Assembly: GCA_013398295.1 (NCBI GenBank)
Contig: VZSF01011151.1
Location: forward strand, 682,974 to 746,973
Length of the DNA stretch: 64,000 nucleotides
Reading direction: 5' to 3'
Origin: Chionis minor
Taxonomy: Eukaryota > Chordata > Aves > Charadriiformes > Chionididae
Position numbers and translations under genes: made by a program. A model generated the notes under the pieces. The model made no database searches and was not told the origin of the DNA. It saw only the letters and a list, made by a program, of their open reading frames with translations. Shown here in pieces: positions 51,520-64,000 of this stretch. The first letter of the stretch is position 1, and each line of letters begins with the position of its first letter.

Positions 51520-54312
51520 GCTCCCGCGGGGGGACGGGCCCCGCCGTCGGGGCCGTCGGCGGGTCCCCTGGGAGCGGCGGGTCTCTTGCTCCGCGGGAGA
51601 GGGAGGGGGGGATACACCGGGGCTCTCGCCTCAAAAAAAAAAGGGGGGGGGAAAGGGGGAAAGTGCCTTTTTCCAGCCTAAGATGTGTCTTTTGCAAGAG
51701 GGAGTGGGGGGGCGCAGGGCTCTGGAAGCAGGGCGATGCCCCCCGCTGCCTGCGTCCGGCTCCCCGGGCCTGCCGGAGCATCGCTCTCGGTTGCCAGGTG
51801 GTGAATTACTTGGTAGGAGCAATCCCGGGCTTTTTCAGGCGTATTTCCGTAAATTGAAGCGTGTAAGAAAAGGAATAGCGCTGGGTGAAACGGGGTGAAG
51901 AGCCTCGTTAATAGTAAGTGTTGCCGTGCTGTGATTTGCGGGGGAGGAAGCAGATTTTCGGAGGTACTTGGCCTTACTAGCCCCAGCATACAGGAGCTGA
52001 CGGTCATGTGGAACTCTGGCCATGTAATTGGGTGCTTTTTGTGAATGAGAACTGTATTTTTCTGGAAGAGAGGAGATGTAATTATGGTTCCAGGTGCTGT
52101 TGGTTTCCGTATTTGGGACTTCACCTTGGGATATTGGCATTGTCAGTGCTGCAATTCAGAGCCGTCACTAGGGCATAATAATTAATGCAACCGATTCTTT
52201 TTGCTGTGGTGTTTGTTCCTAAGTGGTCAGTGCTGTGTCTGCGCAGGCATTTGTTAGATTTTTTGTTCCTGTCCTCTTGTCAGGTCCAATCTATGTTTCC
52301 TCTGTTAATTACTGATTTGCAAGTTCATAGGCTTCTGGCTTGCATTTCTCCTGGGAGAGGAAGCAACTATTACCAGTAAATAAATGATGTAAAAACAAGT
52401 GGCTCTGCCCCATCCAATACCAGTCACTGCAATCAGAGTCCACGGAAATTAATTTAATGGAGGATTCAGGAGACTCCAGGGTATCCAGAGAAGGCTGGAA
52501 GAATGTTAAGTCAGTTGAGTGTTTTGATTGCCTTGAACAAAAACTCTTAAAGCACTAAGCATTTAAAGTAGCATGCCCTATGTGCTGTTTCCTTGTATAG
52601 GATTGTCTGGCAATCATAACCATAGAAATGGTTATGTTAGTTGGAACCATAACACAACCAAACTTCTCCTTCTGACAGCATTTTCTATGAGGAAAGTTTT
52701 ATAGACGCCTCCCAATCCTACATGCAGTGTGCAGCGGTGCCGGCCTGAGGGGATGGTTCCTCACAGAGGAACAAGCCATCCCGATTACTTCAGTTTGCGC
52801 TGGGGGACTGTGTCTAGTACCCACGTCAGTGCTCGTGGTGGTGTCGTGACATACCAGCTGAATGAGGTCAACAGCATGCTGGACTCCACTACTCAATTTA
52901 ATTTCTCCGTCCATTTGTCTTAACGTTCTTGAGAGCAATTGCTGAACAGTTTGGAGAGTAGGTGCAATCACCTCTGACAGGCAGTGCAAGGAAGGGGAAA
53001 GCTCTCCTCTCTGCTTGCTTGCGTGCTGAAAAATTACACTTTATGCAGCTGTAAAGAGTTAAACATCCCCACAGATGAGCATAGGTATGCACTTATTGTG
53101 GAATCGAGACTGTTTAGTATTAATAAAACCAAGCTTAATTTTTATTTTTAACAAAAATTAGAGCTTTTAATTAAAATATTTTGTACCTTAATGAGGAAAG
53201 TGATTATGATCTGTAGTCTGTACGTACTTACGCTTGAGAAAAATTTGGGTCCACTGATAAATGTTCCCATCCTAATAAAGGATTATTTTAATTAGTACAT
53301 TGCCAGACAAGATCCTGCGTCTTTTTACAAATGAAGAAAGGGATGCCCAGAGAGAGTGCCTGTCATTTATTGCCCAAGGTCAAATGGTAAGTCAGGTACA
53401 TCCCAGAATAGAAGCAGCATCTTGTGATTCAAACCACTGGAAAATGCTACCTCCTGTAATTTGATTGTGCACAGTCTCACATGGCTTATTGCAGCATGTT
53501 TTCTTGTTTCCCACATTCTATTTTTTTGAGGACACTGCAAATATTTCCAGCACAAAGTGAAATCCATTCCTTACACTGAAATAAAGCTGCTGCTGCCCCT
53601 ATGGTTGTTTTTTTCCTCTGAAGAAATCAAATGCTGACCTATATACAAGAAATTGCTTGCCCTTGAAGAAAGGGGTTTTGCACAAATTTTACGATTTATT
53701 TTGTGCATTTGGTTTTTGGTTTTTTCCTGGCAGGGAAGGAAGGAGACTGTTTGACTTCAGTAAATGCCGATTTATCTCAGCTGCTGTGCTGCGATGCTGT
53801 AGTTTTTTGCTAAAGAGTCTTGGTGTTTTAAAGCTTCACATGTTCTTCAGAAAGTTAATGGGCTGTCCTGAAGGATCCAGTCTGTTGAATAACATTGACC
53901 TCGCATGAAGAAGGCATTTACATTCAGCTGGTTTTCAGAGTTTTAGGCTAATATAGAATTTCCCCCTGATGAATTAGTTGTGAGTTTTTGCATGAGTAAG
54001 GCTTACTTCAACAGTCAAGGCTTAACAGGATCTGACTTTCACAGTGTACTGTGCATTAGTTTGTTTTCATCCTTTGTTTCATTTCCATTACATTGTAGTT
54101 GGTGCTTCCCAGGCAGAGATGGGTAAAATATTGTTTTGGGAGAAACAATAGTGTCATTTGCATAAGGTACATATAAATGAGGTGCATGTACTGTAGCTGT
54201 CCTTAACTGCTGTGTTTTCACTGCTCGGGGCAAATTTCATTTCTGTTCTGTCATCTTCGGTTACCTCTTTTTCTGATGATTGGTTCATTATGTGTGCTTG
54301 GGGAAATCTGTC

Positions 54313-54362
54313 GGTCCTGCTTTTAATTCTCTTCACGTGGTCCTGCTTTTAATTCTCTTCAC
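54313..54362 (+). repeat. Tandem duplication, period 26
   Basis: The 24-base string starting GGTCCTGCTTTTAATTC occurs at 54313-54336 and again, identical, at 54339-54362. Confidence 0.93.
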
Positions 54363-56862
54363 TCAGTCTCTATTTGATTGTGCAAACAGTAGTGAGATAC
54401 CCTGAAAATGGTGATCCCATCCCATCCCGTCCCCCTGTTCAAATGGTATTTTATCTTCTCCTCACTTCTTCTCAGTGATGTTTCTGTCCCGTTTCGTGGT
54501 TGACGGAGCATGGTGTGTCTCAGTAGTTCCACTTGCTTCTGGCGATGTAACTGTCAGATGACAGAGGAAAAGGTACAGAAGTTCAAGTGGCTTCTTGCAT
54601 CACCATCTGCTGAGATGTTACCACCTTCTAGCACAGCTCGGGTTTTCTTTTAATAACCCACTGAACCGATGGGCTCGACTGACTTCCACTAGCCCTAGAA
54701 GAGATGGTGTCGGACAGCAGTATACCATGCAGGAGGCAGGGCGGCATTTTGCGTGATTGCCTGATGCTGTGGTTTCGTTAGAGACTGTACTTTTGAAAGG
54801 TGCTGGGGACACCGTACGAGACCCTTGCCTGCAGTGGCGGTGGTGACAAGCTGAACCAGCACGCTCTGCCAGAAACACAGACAAATCAGGTCCCTCGGGC
54901 ACTGAGCCACTGGGGTGAGTCTTGAGAGCCTGCAGGGACCTTGGGCTCTTTCATGCCGTTACGTGGTTAAGCTTCCTGTCACTATGGCAGAGGGACATCT
55001 CAATTTTCCTTTTCCAACAAACACGATGTCATGATTTGGTGTGTGTTTCTGAGGCTGTTGTCCTGCCGCAGGGAGGGCATAATTCTGATGCTACTCTATT
55101 ACAAGATGCCCAGAGAAGTCGTTCTAGCAGGACTCTGTTGAGTATGCTAAAAAACATATTTACCCTGGCTGCTGTTTGTCACCAGAGCCTCTTTTCTCTG
55201 GGACCTCACAAGATTGCAAATTGAGCTAACCAACTTCACCTGGTTCATGGAAAACAGAAATAGCACCGCTGTGCAATGTCTGGGTGCAACGGCAAGGGAG
55301 ATGTGAGGCAGGGCTGACTTTAAAACGCAGTGGAACAGACTGATGTGCACTGCATGGGACCTGACAGGTCCGGCCAGTATATTTTGTAATATTCTGGGAG
55401 AGAAGATACAAATGAATGAAAATTACTTTCTTCCAACTCCTCAGACAACTCTAGATGATATTACTTGTTCTTCAAAGTCTTCTTTCCAGCTAGTGTTTAA
55501 AGACTAGTGTTACGCTACTTCGCTTCACATTTTTCAGTTTGGGGTTGGTTTTTTTTTTCAATCTCAGAAAAAAATTTGGAAAGCGTGAGAGGAAGGAACT
55601 TCCTGAATCCTGTCTAGAACACATTAATTTGCAGCTCTTTAAAGTGGGATGTAAATGTACTTGTGCTGAACATCGTGTTTATGAAAGACACTCAATGGAT
55701 TGATCTCAGAAAGGGAGATTGCAAAATACCCAGAGAAGAGATGCACCTTGGAGTGCCTGTGTTGGGCTTTTAATCACACCTATGCCTGGAAGGGAAGGGT
55801 TGTCCTTTGAGGTGAGATTTCATTCCTTCTCTGTGCCCATTGAAGTGCTTTCTCTCTGTGGATGAATTTGCCAGTTTATCTGAAATGCGGTGTTTGAAAT
55901 GTCAAATATCATGGTGCTAGCTGGAGCTCTACTGATTTCATTTTACACGGGCCGCTACACAGCCAGGGTGTCGTTTGTTGCCACGGAGGATTAAAATGAG
56001 ACACCAGAAAAGATAAAAAGCTTTTGATCCTAGCCTGCCTCTTTTAAGTGGACATTATTCTAGCCGTGATTTCCAAAACCACACACAGGGGCTAGATTTT
56101 GCATTAATTTGCTTAAATTGATGAATTTAAAGCAGGAGTTGAAAATGGTAATTTTCTAAAGTAAACACTGAAACAAAGGGAATTATTTACATCTGGAATT
56201 TTGTAGAAAGCATTCTGAAATAACTTGGGTCTATATTTCAGATCTCTGTTTTTGTTCAGCAGGGCAACGCAAACCTTTTATTTTAAACAGCCTTCAAATT
56301 CTGAGATGGAGATGCCTTGATAATGGCTGCCTGGATTCAGTTCAATACAGTGAACGCTGAATATCCAGTTGTAGAGATAAAGTTGAAAACTAGAAGTTGA
56401 AAATGTTGAATTTCAAGTGTATTGTTTAACTGTCATTAGAAAATACTGTCTTACAGAGGTTTTGGTGTGGATCCTGCCAGGATTGCGGGTTTGATTGACA
56501 CAAGTTTAGCTACATACATTATATATTCTGCAGCAGAAATACAGATTTCAACCACTTAGAGTGGAAGAGTAGTATTAACCTGCCATCGTCTTGTAAAAAG
56601 ACAGTTTTGTACAAAAGCACTGTCATATCTCTGTACTACTTTGTACTGTTGGAAGAATGTTTGCCTGTACAGCATCATCTTTGTGCTGAAAAGGCAGCCC
56701 AAGTGGCAATACTGATGTTATAATACCAGTTTTTAACAAAAAAAAAGAAATATATTTATCTAGAGGTGTCTCTTGTATACAAAATAGATCCCTACTTTCC
56801 CATCCTTCTTCTAACTCCTTTAAATTTCACATACTGGAAGCTAACTCTTAAACTTTGTCAGT

Positions 56863-57153
56863 TCAGTTATCTTCCTCATCATGGCCATGGAGAACTTTTA
56901 GGTCCCCCTTCAGAGTTTGTCGGTACTGAGTGGTATCTTTAGCCTGCTCAAAGCGGAGGTGCTGAACACTGTCCTTGTCCTCTGCAGAGCAGATTGTGCT
57001 GCCTCTGGCTTGAAGATGAGATCTGCAGAACAAAACGCAGGACTCTGAACGAGAGCGTTTTTGCAGAAGAAGTGCTGAGTGGTTCTTTGGACCCGTGGAG
57101 CGTAGTCGGTGACTGAATCTCTGCAAACATTCAGAGCCCTCAGAAGGTTTCAA
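56863..57153 (-). other. Possible minus-strand coding remnant, unrecognised
   Basis: A minus-strand frame of 96 codons ends at a TGA (56865-56863) with a credible soluble C-terminus, ...FEQAKDTTQYRQTLKGD to GHDEEDN. Acceptor-like CAGs occur inside it (for example TCTGCTCTGCAG then AGGACAAGG). There is no ATG at the open-frame start, no AATAAA soon after the stop, and the other frames are also fairly open. It could be an exon, a retrocopy remnant or chance. I do not recognise a family. Confidence 0.2.
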
Positions 57154-59689
57154 GCAGGGGATCTCTCCAGCAGAGAGGGGCAGGGCTTGAGGGGTGAAAG
57201 CTACTGTTCTTCACAGCAAAGTTACTTGTGGTCAGTTTGGTGGCACAGTGCAGGAAGTTCCCAAATCTGTTCCCTTAGGTTTTCAGATTTTTGTACGTTG
57301 TATTTTATACATACGTCAAAGAACTTTATTGTAATACTGTGTTTCTACAGATAGCTATATCTGACATTTATGTTTTCCTCCATGACAAAGGCTAATAGTG
57401 GGGTTTTTGGCATAGTTCTCCCGAAGGACCAAAAGCCAGAGTTAACTGTGTTAACTCGGTTAACACTGGATGACAAAGCAGAAGGAAAGAGTCCATGTGT
57501 AGAGCATGCATCTGTGGTGGAGTGCATGAAGGCAGAGAAACAGGCAGGCATGGGGAAAAAAGACATTTGACAGAGGCTGAGCAGAGAGGAGAAAGAAAGA
57601 GACAATAAAAAACTATAAAAAGGCAAAAGAATAAGTTACCAGCAAAAATATAAAAATGGAAGGCTGCAGAGGGGTAGCAAAATGCAAAGACAAAGGGAAA
57701 AAGGCAAGAAATCACACAGACCCTGGAGCAAGGGAGATTTAAAACTAAAATCATGTTCTCTGGCAAACTGGTGTGGATCTGATAGCTAATGTATTCAATT
57801 CAGAAGGTGATAAAAGTTCAGCAGAAGAGTGGAGACAGGGAGAAAACAGGTTAGGGAGTGGGAAGAGGAGTAAACTGAATTTTGTTGAAGAAAATTTACT
57901 CTTTTGTCTGTTTGCTTTTTGTTCGTCACTCTTCTGTCACTGTATTCTCTTTGCATAGACTCATACAAAAATAGCCGTCATCTCATTCAGCGCTTGCAAA
58001 TTCAGAGCACAGCATTATGGCTTATATTCCATATTTTCTTTCTCTAAGGAATAACTAAGATAACTACTTGATGTCTGGAAGCAAATATGGGCTTTTTCAT
58101 GAACATTGCTGTGCTGCTTCTGACACTGACATTTGCCTGTTACATGCATATAATACTATAAATTAGTATGTAACCTAAACAGCAATGCTATTAGTAAACA
58201 TTACTTTGGTACCAGGGTAAAGAAGCAGAAGTGTGAAAGACTGAGCTGCTCCTGAGAGGAAGAAAAGAGCACGAGGCTAACAACAATTGCCAATGAAAGC
58301 ATAACATCCTCAGCACTTTACAGAACTGAAGTGGAGGGATAAAATTAAGCCTTAAATTTCTCTGTAGTCATTTAATACACGTTGTTAGAACATTAGATTG
58401 TACGTAAATCGTAGCACAGCTATACACCACAACTAGCAGGGCGCAAATATAGAAACCATCCTCGTCTTTCCTCTCTCCTCCATTAAATCCAGAGACCCTA
58501 CTTCTCCCTGTTAATTCAGCCAGGCAGTCTTAAAATCAACCACCACCCTGTTGACAGGTTGTGTAAAGACCGCAGAGCGGTTTACTCAGCCAGTAAGCTG
58601 CTGCCTGCAGCCTCACCTGCAAGCACTAGAGGAGCTCTGTAGAGGATCTGGGAGGCAATTAAAATGGGTAAGTCCCCTGGTCCTGCTTCACTGATGCTTG
58701 GGGAGCGTCCCAGCACAGGATGGTGTAAGGCGTTTGCTATAAATAGGGGTTTTGTTTGTCAGCCAACTTCTCTATTCCACCGCCTTTTTAAAAAATCAGA
58801 ATTCAGTATATGCAGTCAGGTCACCATTTTTTATAAGACAGTCTGTCAAAATGCCTTTTTGTCTGTGTGTGTCATGCAGTTCTTTGGCCATTGATGAGCA
58901 TGAGATTAAGCACCGAGTGATGTTGCGTAACCTTCTGTCCACTTCATTACAACAAAGCTCAATGAAAACACCCTGTCAAAAACAATTATTTCTTATCTAT
59001 GTTGTAGGATTATTTTCAAGTGATAGTTAGTGAGCTGATTAATTTTTCTAGGGAGTAGCAAGGCAAAATAATTGAAATAGCTATTTCATTTCAGGCAAAC
59101 ATGATCAAGAAGTATGTTAATAGCAGTCCAAACTGTTGCTGAGTCATTTGGTGTTTCTCAGCTCAGTATATTTTGATGTCTGAGAGCAGAACCATAAATC
59201 TATTTTTACAGCAGATCAGCATTCCTGAATTCCTCATTTTAATGGCTTAATGTCTCTTGTTGAAGAGCGGTGGATCGTGAGCGAGGTGAAATGGATGTCA
59301 GCTAGCACTGAATGATCCAGTGAAAAAAATGTGACAGATAAATACACCTTCTAGCTGCCCAAGGCATTTAGTTATTTTGTGTGGCTAATCTTTTTCTTCA
59401 CAGAATACTTCTATTCCCTCATAGGTACAATGTTAACGTAACTGAGGATTGTAAGTTGGGGGTGTGCTGGTCAAATTTGCATTTCAGTGCCAAGGAAGTG
59501 GAAGCTGCTCTCAACGGCATGTGGGAGTGGGGCTGGAAGCAGCAGAGGACAAAGCAGCTCTCAGCTGGTGGGTCAGTAGAATTGGAAAATGGTGGGTATT
59601 AAGTATTCCACACTGGCAGTGTTCTGCAGTTTGTTTACTCGGTCCTGACAACCAAATGATATCCCTACCAGAACCGAAGAACTGGTGAG

Positions 59690-60150
59690 GACCTAGAGAG
59701 GTAATTCAGGCTGTGGTCTAGCCCCCAGACAGGTGTACCTGTGCCCGTCTCACCCCTGGCAGCCTCTCTCTAACCTGCTCTTCATACCCCCCCAGTGATG
59801 GAGGATCTGCGCTCTGCCTTGGCTGTCTGAGACACTGTTTTGTTAGCTTACCCATTAGGAAGTCTAGCCCAACAACTGACCTAAATCTTGCTGTAATTTA
59901 AGCCTGATATTCCTTGTCCTGTCCGTCGAGAAACAGTGAGAAATTCTGTTCCTCTTTACAGAAGCTCGTCATATATTTCAAGACTACTATAATTTCTAGC
60001 CTTAATCTCAAAGCAAACAATCCTGATCCTTCCGATCTTCCTATGTGTTTCAGGTTTTCTACACCTTTTAGTTGTTGCCATTGTGCTCTGCCAGACTCCC
60101 TCCAGCCTTTCCTGAAGAGTGCCAGAAGTTGGACACGTGGTTCTGGCACA
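59690..60150 (-). mobile_element. Old CR1 LINE fragment
   Basis: The + strand shows the reverse complement of an old CR1 3' region: 'taacctgctcttcatacc...cagtgatggagg' near 59775-59805, 'cattaggaagtctag' near 59853, and 'gtaatttaagcctgatattcc' near 59894. A 'ctccagcctttcctgaag' to 'gttggacacg' block follows near 60100-60138. Many substitutions and indels, so the copy is ancient and inactive. Confidence 0.75.
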
Positions 60151-61769
60151 GGCCTTTCTAATTGAGCAGAGAGATAACTTTGTGTTTCTTCCAGGTCTTG
60201 TTTCTATTTATACAGCTCAGTAAGGTGTTTGTATCTCACAGCGGCATGACACTGACTCACATCCAGCTCATGACCTGCTATTATCCAGCAGCCTTTTAAT
60301 GGGCCGCAACTACACGGACAGGTATTCATTAGGAAAAGCCTCTGAACAAGTTAAGTAGGTGGGGGTCATGTAAAGCCAGGGAATCATTGAAGCGCAGAAG
60401 CTGTGCTGTGATACGCAGAATGAGAAGCGTCTTCAACTGAAGGAGCTTTGTTTCACTAACGCCAACTAGAGAATCTCCTTTACTTTGTTCCCTGAATAAA
60501 ACTGGGGATGCGTTATTCTACGTTGTAACACCAGGTGTGCTGTTATATGGGGAACATCTGGGAAGTGATAGGGTTCCTTTGTGGAAGTATAGTTGGAACA
60601 ATATATTTGAGAGGACCATATTAAGTTTTTTGTCCGCATTATTTTGTCCACATTAGGGATCAAGGAATTAATGACATCTGAAGAAGTGTCTGGAGGTTAA
60701 ACCTGGTCTGTTCTTGTGATTTACTTCTGTTGCTAATGTAAAGATAAGGCTGAGTGTTGTCTCTTTCCCCAGTTCTGTCATCTTCAGTGATATATTCTTG
60801 GATTCACCAGCAGCATGAGTCGATGGAAATCAATGCTTTTATTTTTATGATAAAGTTTCTTACAGCTTCATCCAATGTTACCAATGTGGGATTTTCAGCT
60901 TACTGGAACTGTCCTAACAAAAGCAGCTTGTCTCATAGTAAAGTAATACCTGTAGGCAGAGGTTGCAAGCGTCACCCATGCCAGAGTGGCATGGGACCAC
61001 CAGTTTGTAGGACTTGGAGTGTGCCATTTTCACTAAGGTTCTTCATGCCTTTGTAAAGCTAACTCCTGATCTCTAGGTATTTCTACTTGCCATCTGTGAA
61101 ACGGCTAATATTATACTTAATTGTTTTAGTTTTCTAAGGCTAAGCCAGTGATTAATTAGTCAAAATTACAGTTACAATAGCGATGGACCCCAAGATACAC
61201 ATTCCACGTGTAGCTGTTTAAATTTGATCAGACATAAGTTAGTCAAATATGAACTTAGGGAAAATTCTTAGTGGTAGAACAGCAAAACAAACTTCTTCAG
61301 GTCTTTAAATATTGATTTGTTTGTTCTTGGTCTTGCAGACCTGAATCAGTCATGAGCTTTCTTATGCCAGGCTGCCATTTTTATACATACACATTTTTTA
61401 TTATGCCAGCAAAAACACCTGGGAATAATGCTTATATAACTGCTGCGTATCCAGAAGATAAAATGTAGACAGAGTTATAGTAGGAATGCATTTGTCTTGG
61501 TTTGGTTTTATTCTCTAAGCACTGTGGGACTGCTGGCTTATTTTGGTAAAACAAATATTGTGAGGTAATTTTTTAAAAAAATGACAGGTAAGCTGAGTCA
61601 AACTCAGAGCTGAACCTAAAGATCTGTAGAGGAGTAAAATCCACACCATCCGTCTGAACAGTGTATCAACATGCTCGCTCCCATTTGGATTTGGCTCAGT
61701 TGTGGTGTCAAAGCATGGCCAAGGCTAGAAGGCGCTTCTGGAGAGAGTGCCTCTCTCTGGTCTGGTCTG

Positions 61770-62065
61770 GTCCAGACCCTTCCTCAGAGCACGGTCCACG
61801 AAAGCAGGTCACTCTGGGCCATGTCCACTTGATTTTGAGTATCTCTACTCCATGACCTCCCTGGGCTACCTATTCCTGTGTTTGACCACACTCACGGTAA
61901 AAAAGCATTCCCTTTCTATTGAAGTAGAATTTTTTGTCACTGGGGACTGCTGAGAAGAGCCTGTCTCCTCTGTCTTCTCCATGCCCTCCCATCAGGTGTT
62001 TATATATGTTGATAAAATCTCCCCTGAGCCTTCTCTTCTCCACGCTGCACAATCCCTGAGAGCGT
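61770..62065 (-). mobile_element. CR1 LINE fragment, 3' part
   Basis: Reverse-complement CR1 3' coding region: 'gggccatgtccacttgattt' then 'tgagtatctct' near 61820, 'tattcctgtgtttgaccaca' near 61870 and 'gtttatatatgttgataaaa' near 61997. It ends in the 'tctcccctgagccttctctt' block near 62030. The terminal octamer repeat is not preserved. Confidence 0.8.
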
Positions 62066-64000
62066 ATGTGGAAAGCACCCATGGAGGGACGGAAAAATTA
62101 AATGACTCCCATGACTTGTAATTATTCCTGCTCCTTTTCCCTCTTTCCCCAATACCAGGTTCACAATGCTCTTCCACCTCCTCTGACTTTGCCTAGTACC
62201 CTGGATGGGCAAAGGATCGTAGGCTTTTCAGTCGTGTCCAGCCCTCTGTAGTTGTAAGCAGGGAAGAGCCTGAGGTCCAGAAGGGTCAAAAGGAGCCATT
62301 CAGCGCCACGGTCTACTACAGAGCCTGGAACACCAACTGCATCTCTCCGTGTCAATCTTTGCTGTGTCAAGAAAGGGCAAAATCTTCCCCCAGTAGCCAG
62401 GTATTAAGGTTGACAAAATTATTCCTGGCTCTTGCAGGTTATTGGGAAAGTTCTGGATCTGAAGAGCTTCAGTGTAAAGATTTTTTTTTTAAAAAAAACC
62501 AGAACAATCTTAGCGCATGCTGTGGCCCAAGGACTTCTTCGGTGCCTTGTAGTCCTGCAGCACTGAATGTCTGTTAGTGAAAACGTCTGGATGATCCCAA
62601 GAGGTGGATCATACCACACGGTAAAAGGAAGACAAGAAATACTCTAAATGTACCTGTCCCCCTGAGCTATGGAAAGATTTCCTAAGCCCCCATATTAATC
62701 AAACACCTGAAATTGCTGTTTGCCAGTGGAGGAGGGGAGTTCCCTGACCCACACTGTGTGAAGAGCCAGGGGTGAATCATGAGGGGAAGAAGGCAAAACC
62801 TTTTTCTGAAAGCTGAGGTACAGGACAAAGGTGATAAAACATCCTTCCTGATGTCTGCAGGTAGCCAGGACACCCCTCAAGCATGGGGGCTGTGGGAGAG
62901 ATTCTTTTCTGGGTTGGCTGGTTTTTTATGGGATCTTTTTCAAATTTTGCAAGACAGACGTCAGAGGACTTCCGTGTCTCTGGGCTCTTGAAGTGAAACT
63001 GCTTTACTCCAAGGGCATCACAATATTAAGCACACAGAATAGGTAGGAAAGGCATCGGGCAAAGAATTTTAAATACCTGTAGTTTGACTTAACAAGCTTG
63101 AATTGGAAAACACATTTTGTCATCTGTAGGTTCAGAAATAGCTGGCCAGGCCCTCTTGTCTCACTTTGCACAGTTCTTTCCGTAGGGGTGCAGAGAGTAG
63201 TCGTGCACAATGAGAAATTCAGGAAGAGAAGTGTGGCATCGAGTGCTCCCAGGGCAGCGGCAACTCAATGCGATCTGCAGCGTGCGGGAATAGTAATTCC
63301 TGTTAGTTAATTATACAGCCCTTTTAGATCTTCAATTGCAAGGTAATGGCTAAGACCAGTGACTGTTTCTTAGTATTTTGGTGGTGATAAGATTTGTCTC
63401 ATGGCTCTTACTCCTCTTCTTTCTCTGTGAGGTTTTAACTCTTATTTTAGAGTAACCTAAACTACACCTTCTAGCACAGCAGTCTCTTTTTCCCAAAGTA
63501 TGCTTAGTTTATACATGGTCACAACTGAGAATAAGTTGTGAAAAGGGAAGATTGATAACACTTTCCTAATTTTACTATAGTACCAAATGGCAATCTTTTA
63601 ACCATGAGAAAAGTACAGATAGTGATCTCATTACTTATCAAGTAAGCTACATTTTAAAGAGCACAGTAGCTCACACTTCTGCAGATTAATCCCATGATTC
63701 TTACTCTGCCCTTCAAATATGGCAATATTGAATTATAAGTGACTGAAGTATCTGAAGTATGACTTGAATTGTATTTGGAATTGCGAGCGTATTTCCAGAC
63801 AATGCTAACGGCGTTGCATGTCACTGAAAGCTCTTTTGTTACTGTCTTTTGCTTCAGAACTTTGTCGATGTGCCTGGGAGGATCTGGGAGCCACATACAG
63901 ATCATCAGGATTTTTACTACATCAGACTGCTACCATAGTCTTAAGAGTAGGGTAAAATTCAGATGACTCAGAGGACTCGATCACCTTCATCTGGTTTTCC

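Overview
The window reads as vertebrate nuclear DNA, almost certainly from a bird. It is AT-rich, sparsely coding, has split genes with clear splice signals, and carries many CR1-type LINE fragments, the dominant LINE of birds and other sauropsids. Two conserved vertebrate genes are recognised from their proteins. The last coding exon of PRRG1 (a transmembrane Gla protein) lies at 8040-8564 and the first coding exon of LANCL3 (a LanC-like protein) at 50931-51476, both on the + strand. These genes are also neighbours, in the same order and orientation, on the human X chromosome short arm, so context supports both calls.

Layout. 1-8039 is PRRG1 intron, with an LTR-like repeat (about 2363-3000) and an old + strand CR1 (about 3060-3905). 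8040-8564 is the PRRG1 terminal coding exon, followed by a long 3' UTR with several possible poly(A) signals, the last plausible one at 13652. About 13.7-50.3 kb is intergenic. It holds a tRNA-derived SINE relic (about 16.2 kb), five CR1 pieces (29.2, 36.4-37.9, 38.65, 40.6-42.9 and 45.3 kb), simple repeats and some GC-rich patches. About 50.34-51.56 kb is a CpG island with the LANCL3 promoter, 5' UTR and exon 1. The rest is LANCL3 intron 1, with two more minus-strand CR1 relics (59.7 and 61.8 kb).

No operon, CRISPR array, intact mobile element or recognisable multi-gene system is present. The most interesting unexplained signal is a short minus-strand segment (38351-38491). It looks like the terminal coding exon of an unrecognised gene between PRRG1 and LANCL3: strong acceptor, 46 open codons, stop, and AATAAA 20 bases later. 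A weaker exon-like segment lies on the + strand at 47185-47435. Most other open frames are short, start at non-ATG codons, or shadow GC-rich or CR1 sequence.

PRRG1 and LANCL3 are neighbours but are not known to act together: one is a single-pass membrane protein with cytoplasmic PY motifs, the other a soluble or peripheral LanC-fold protein.
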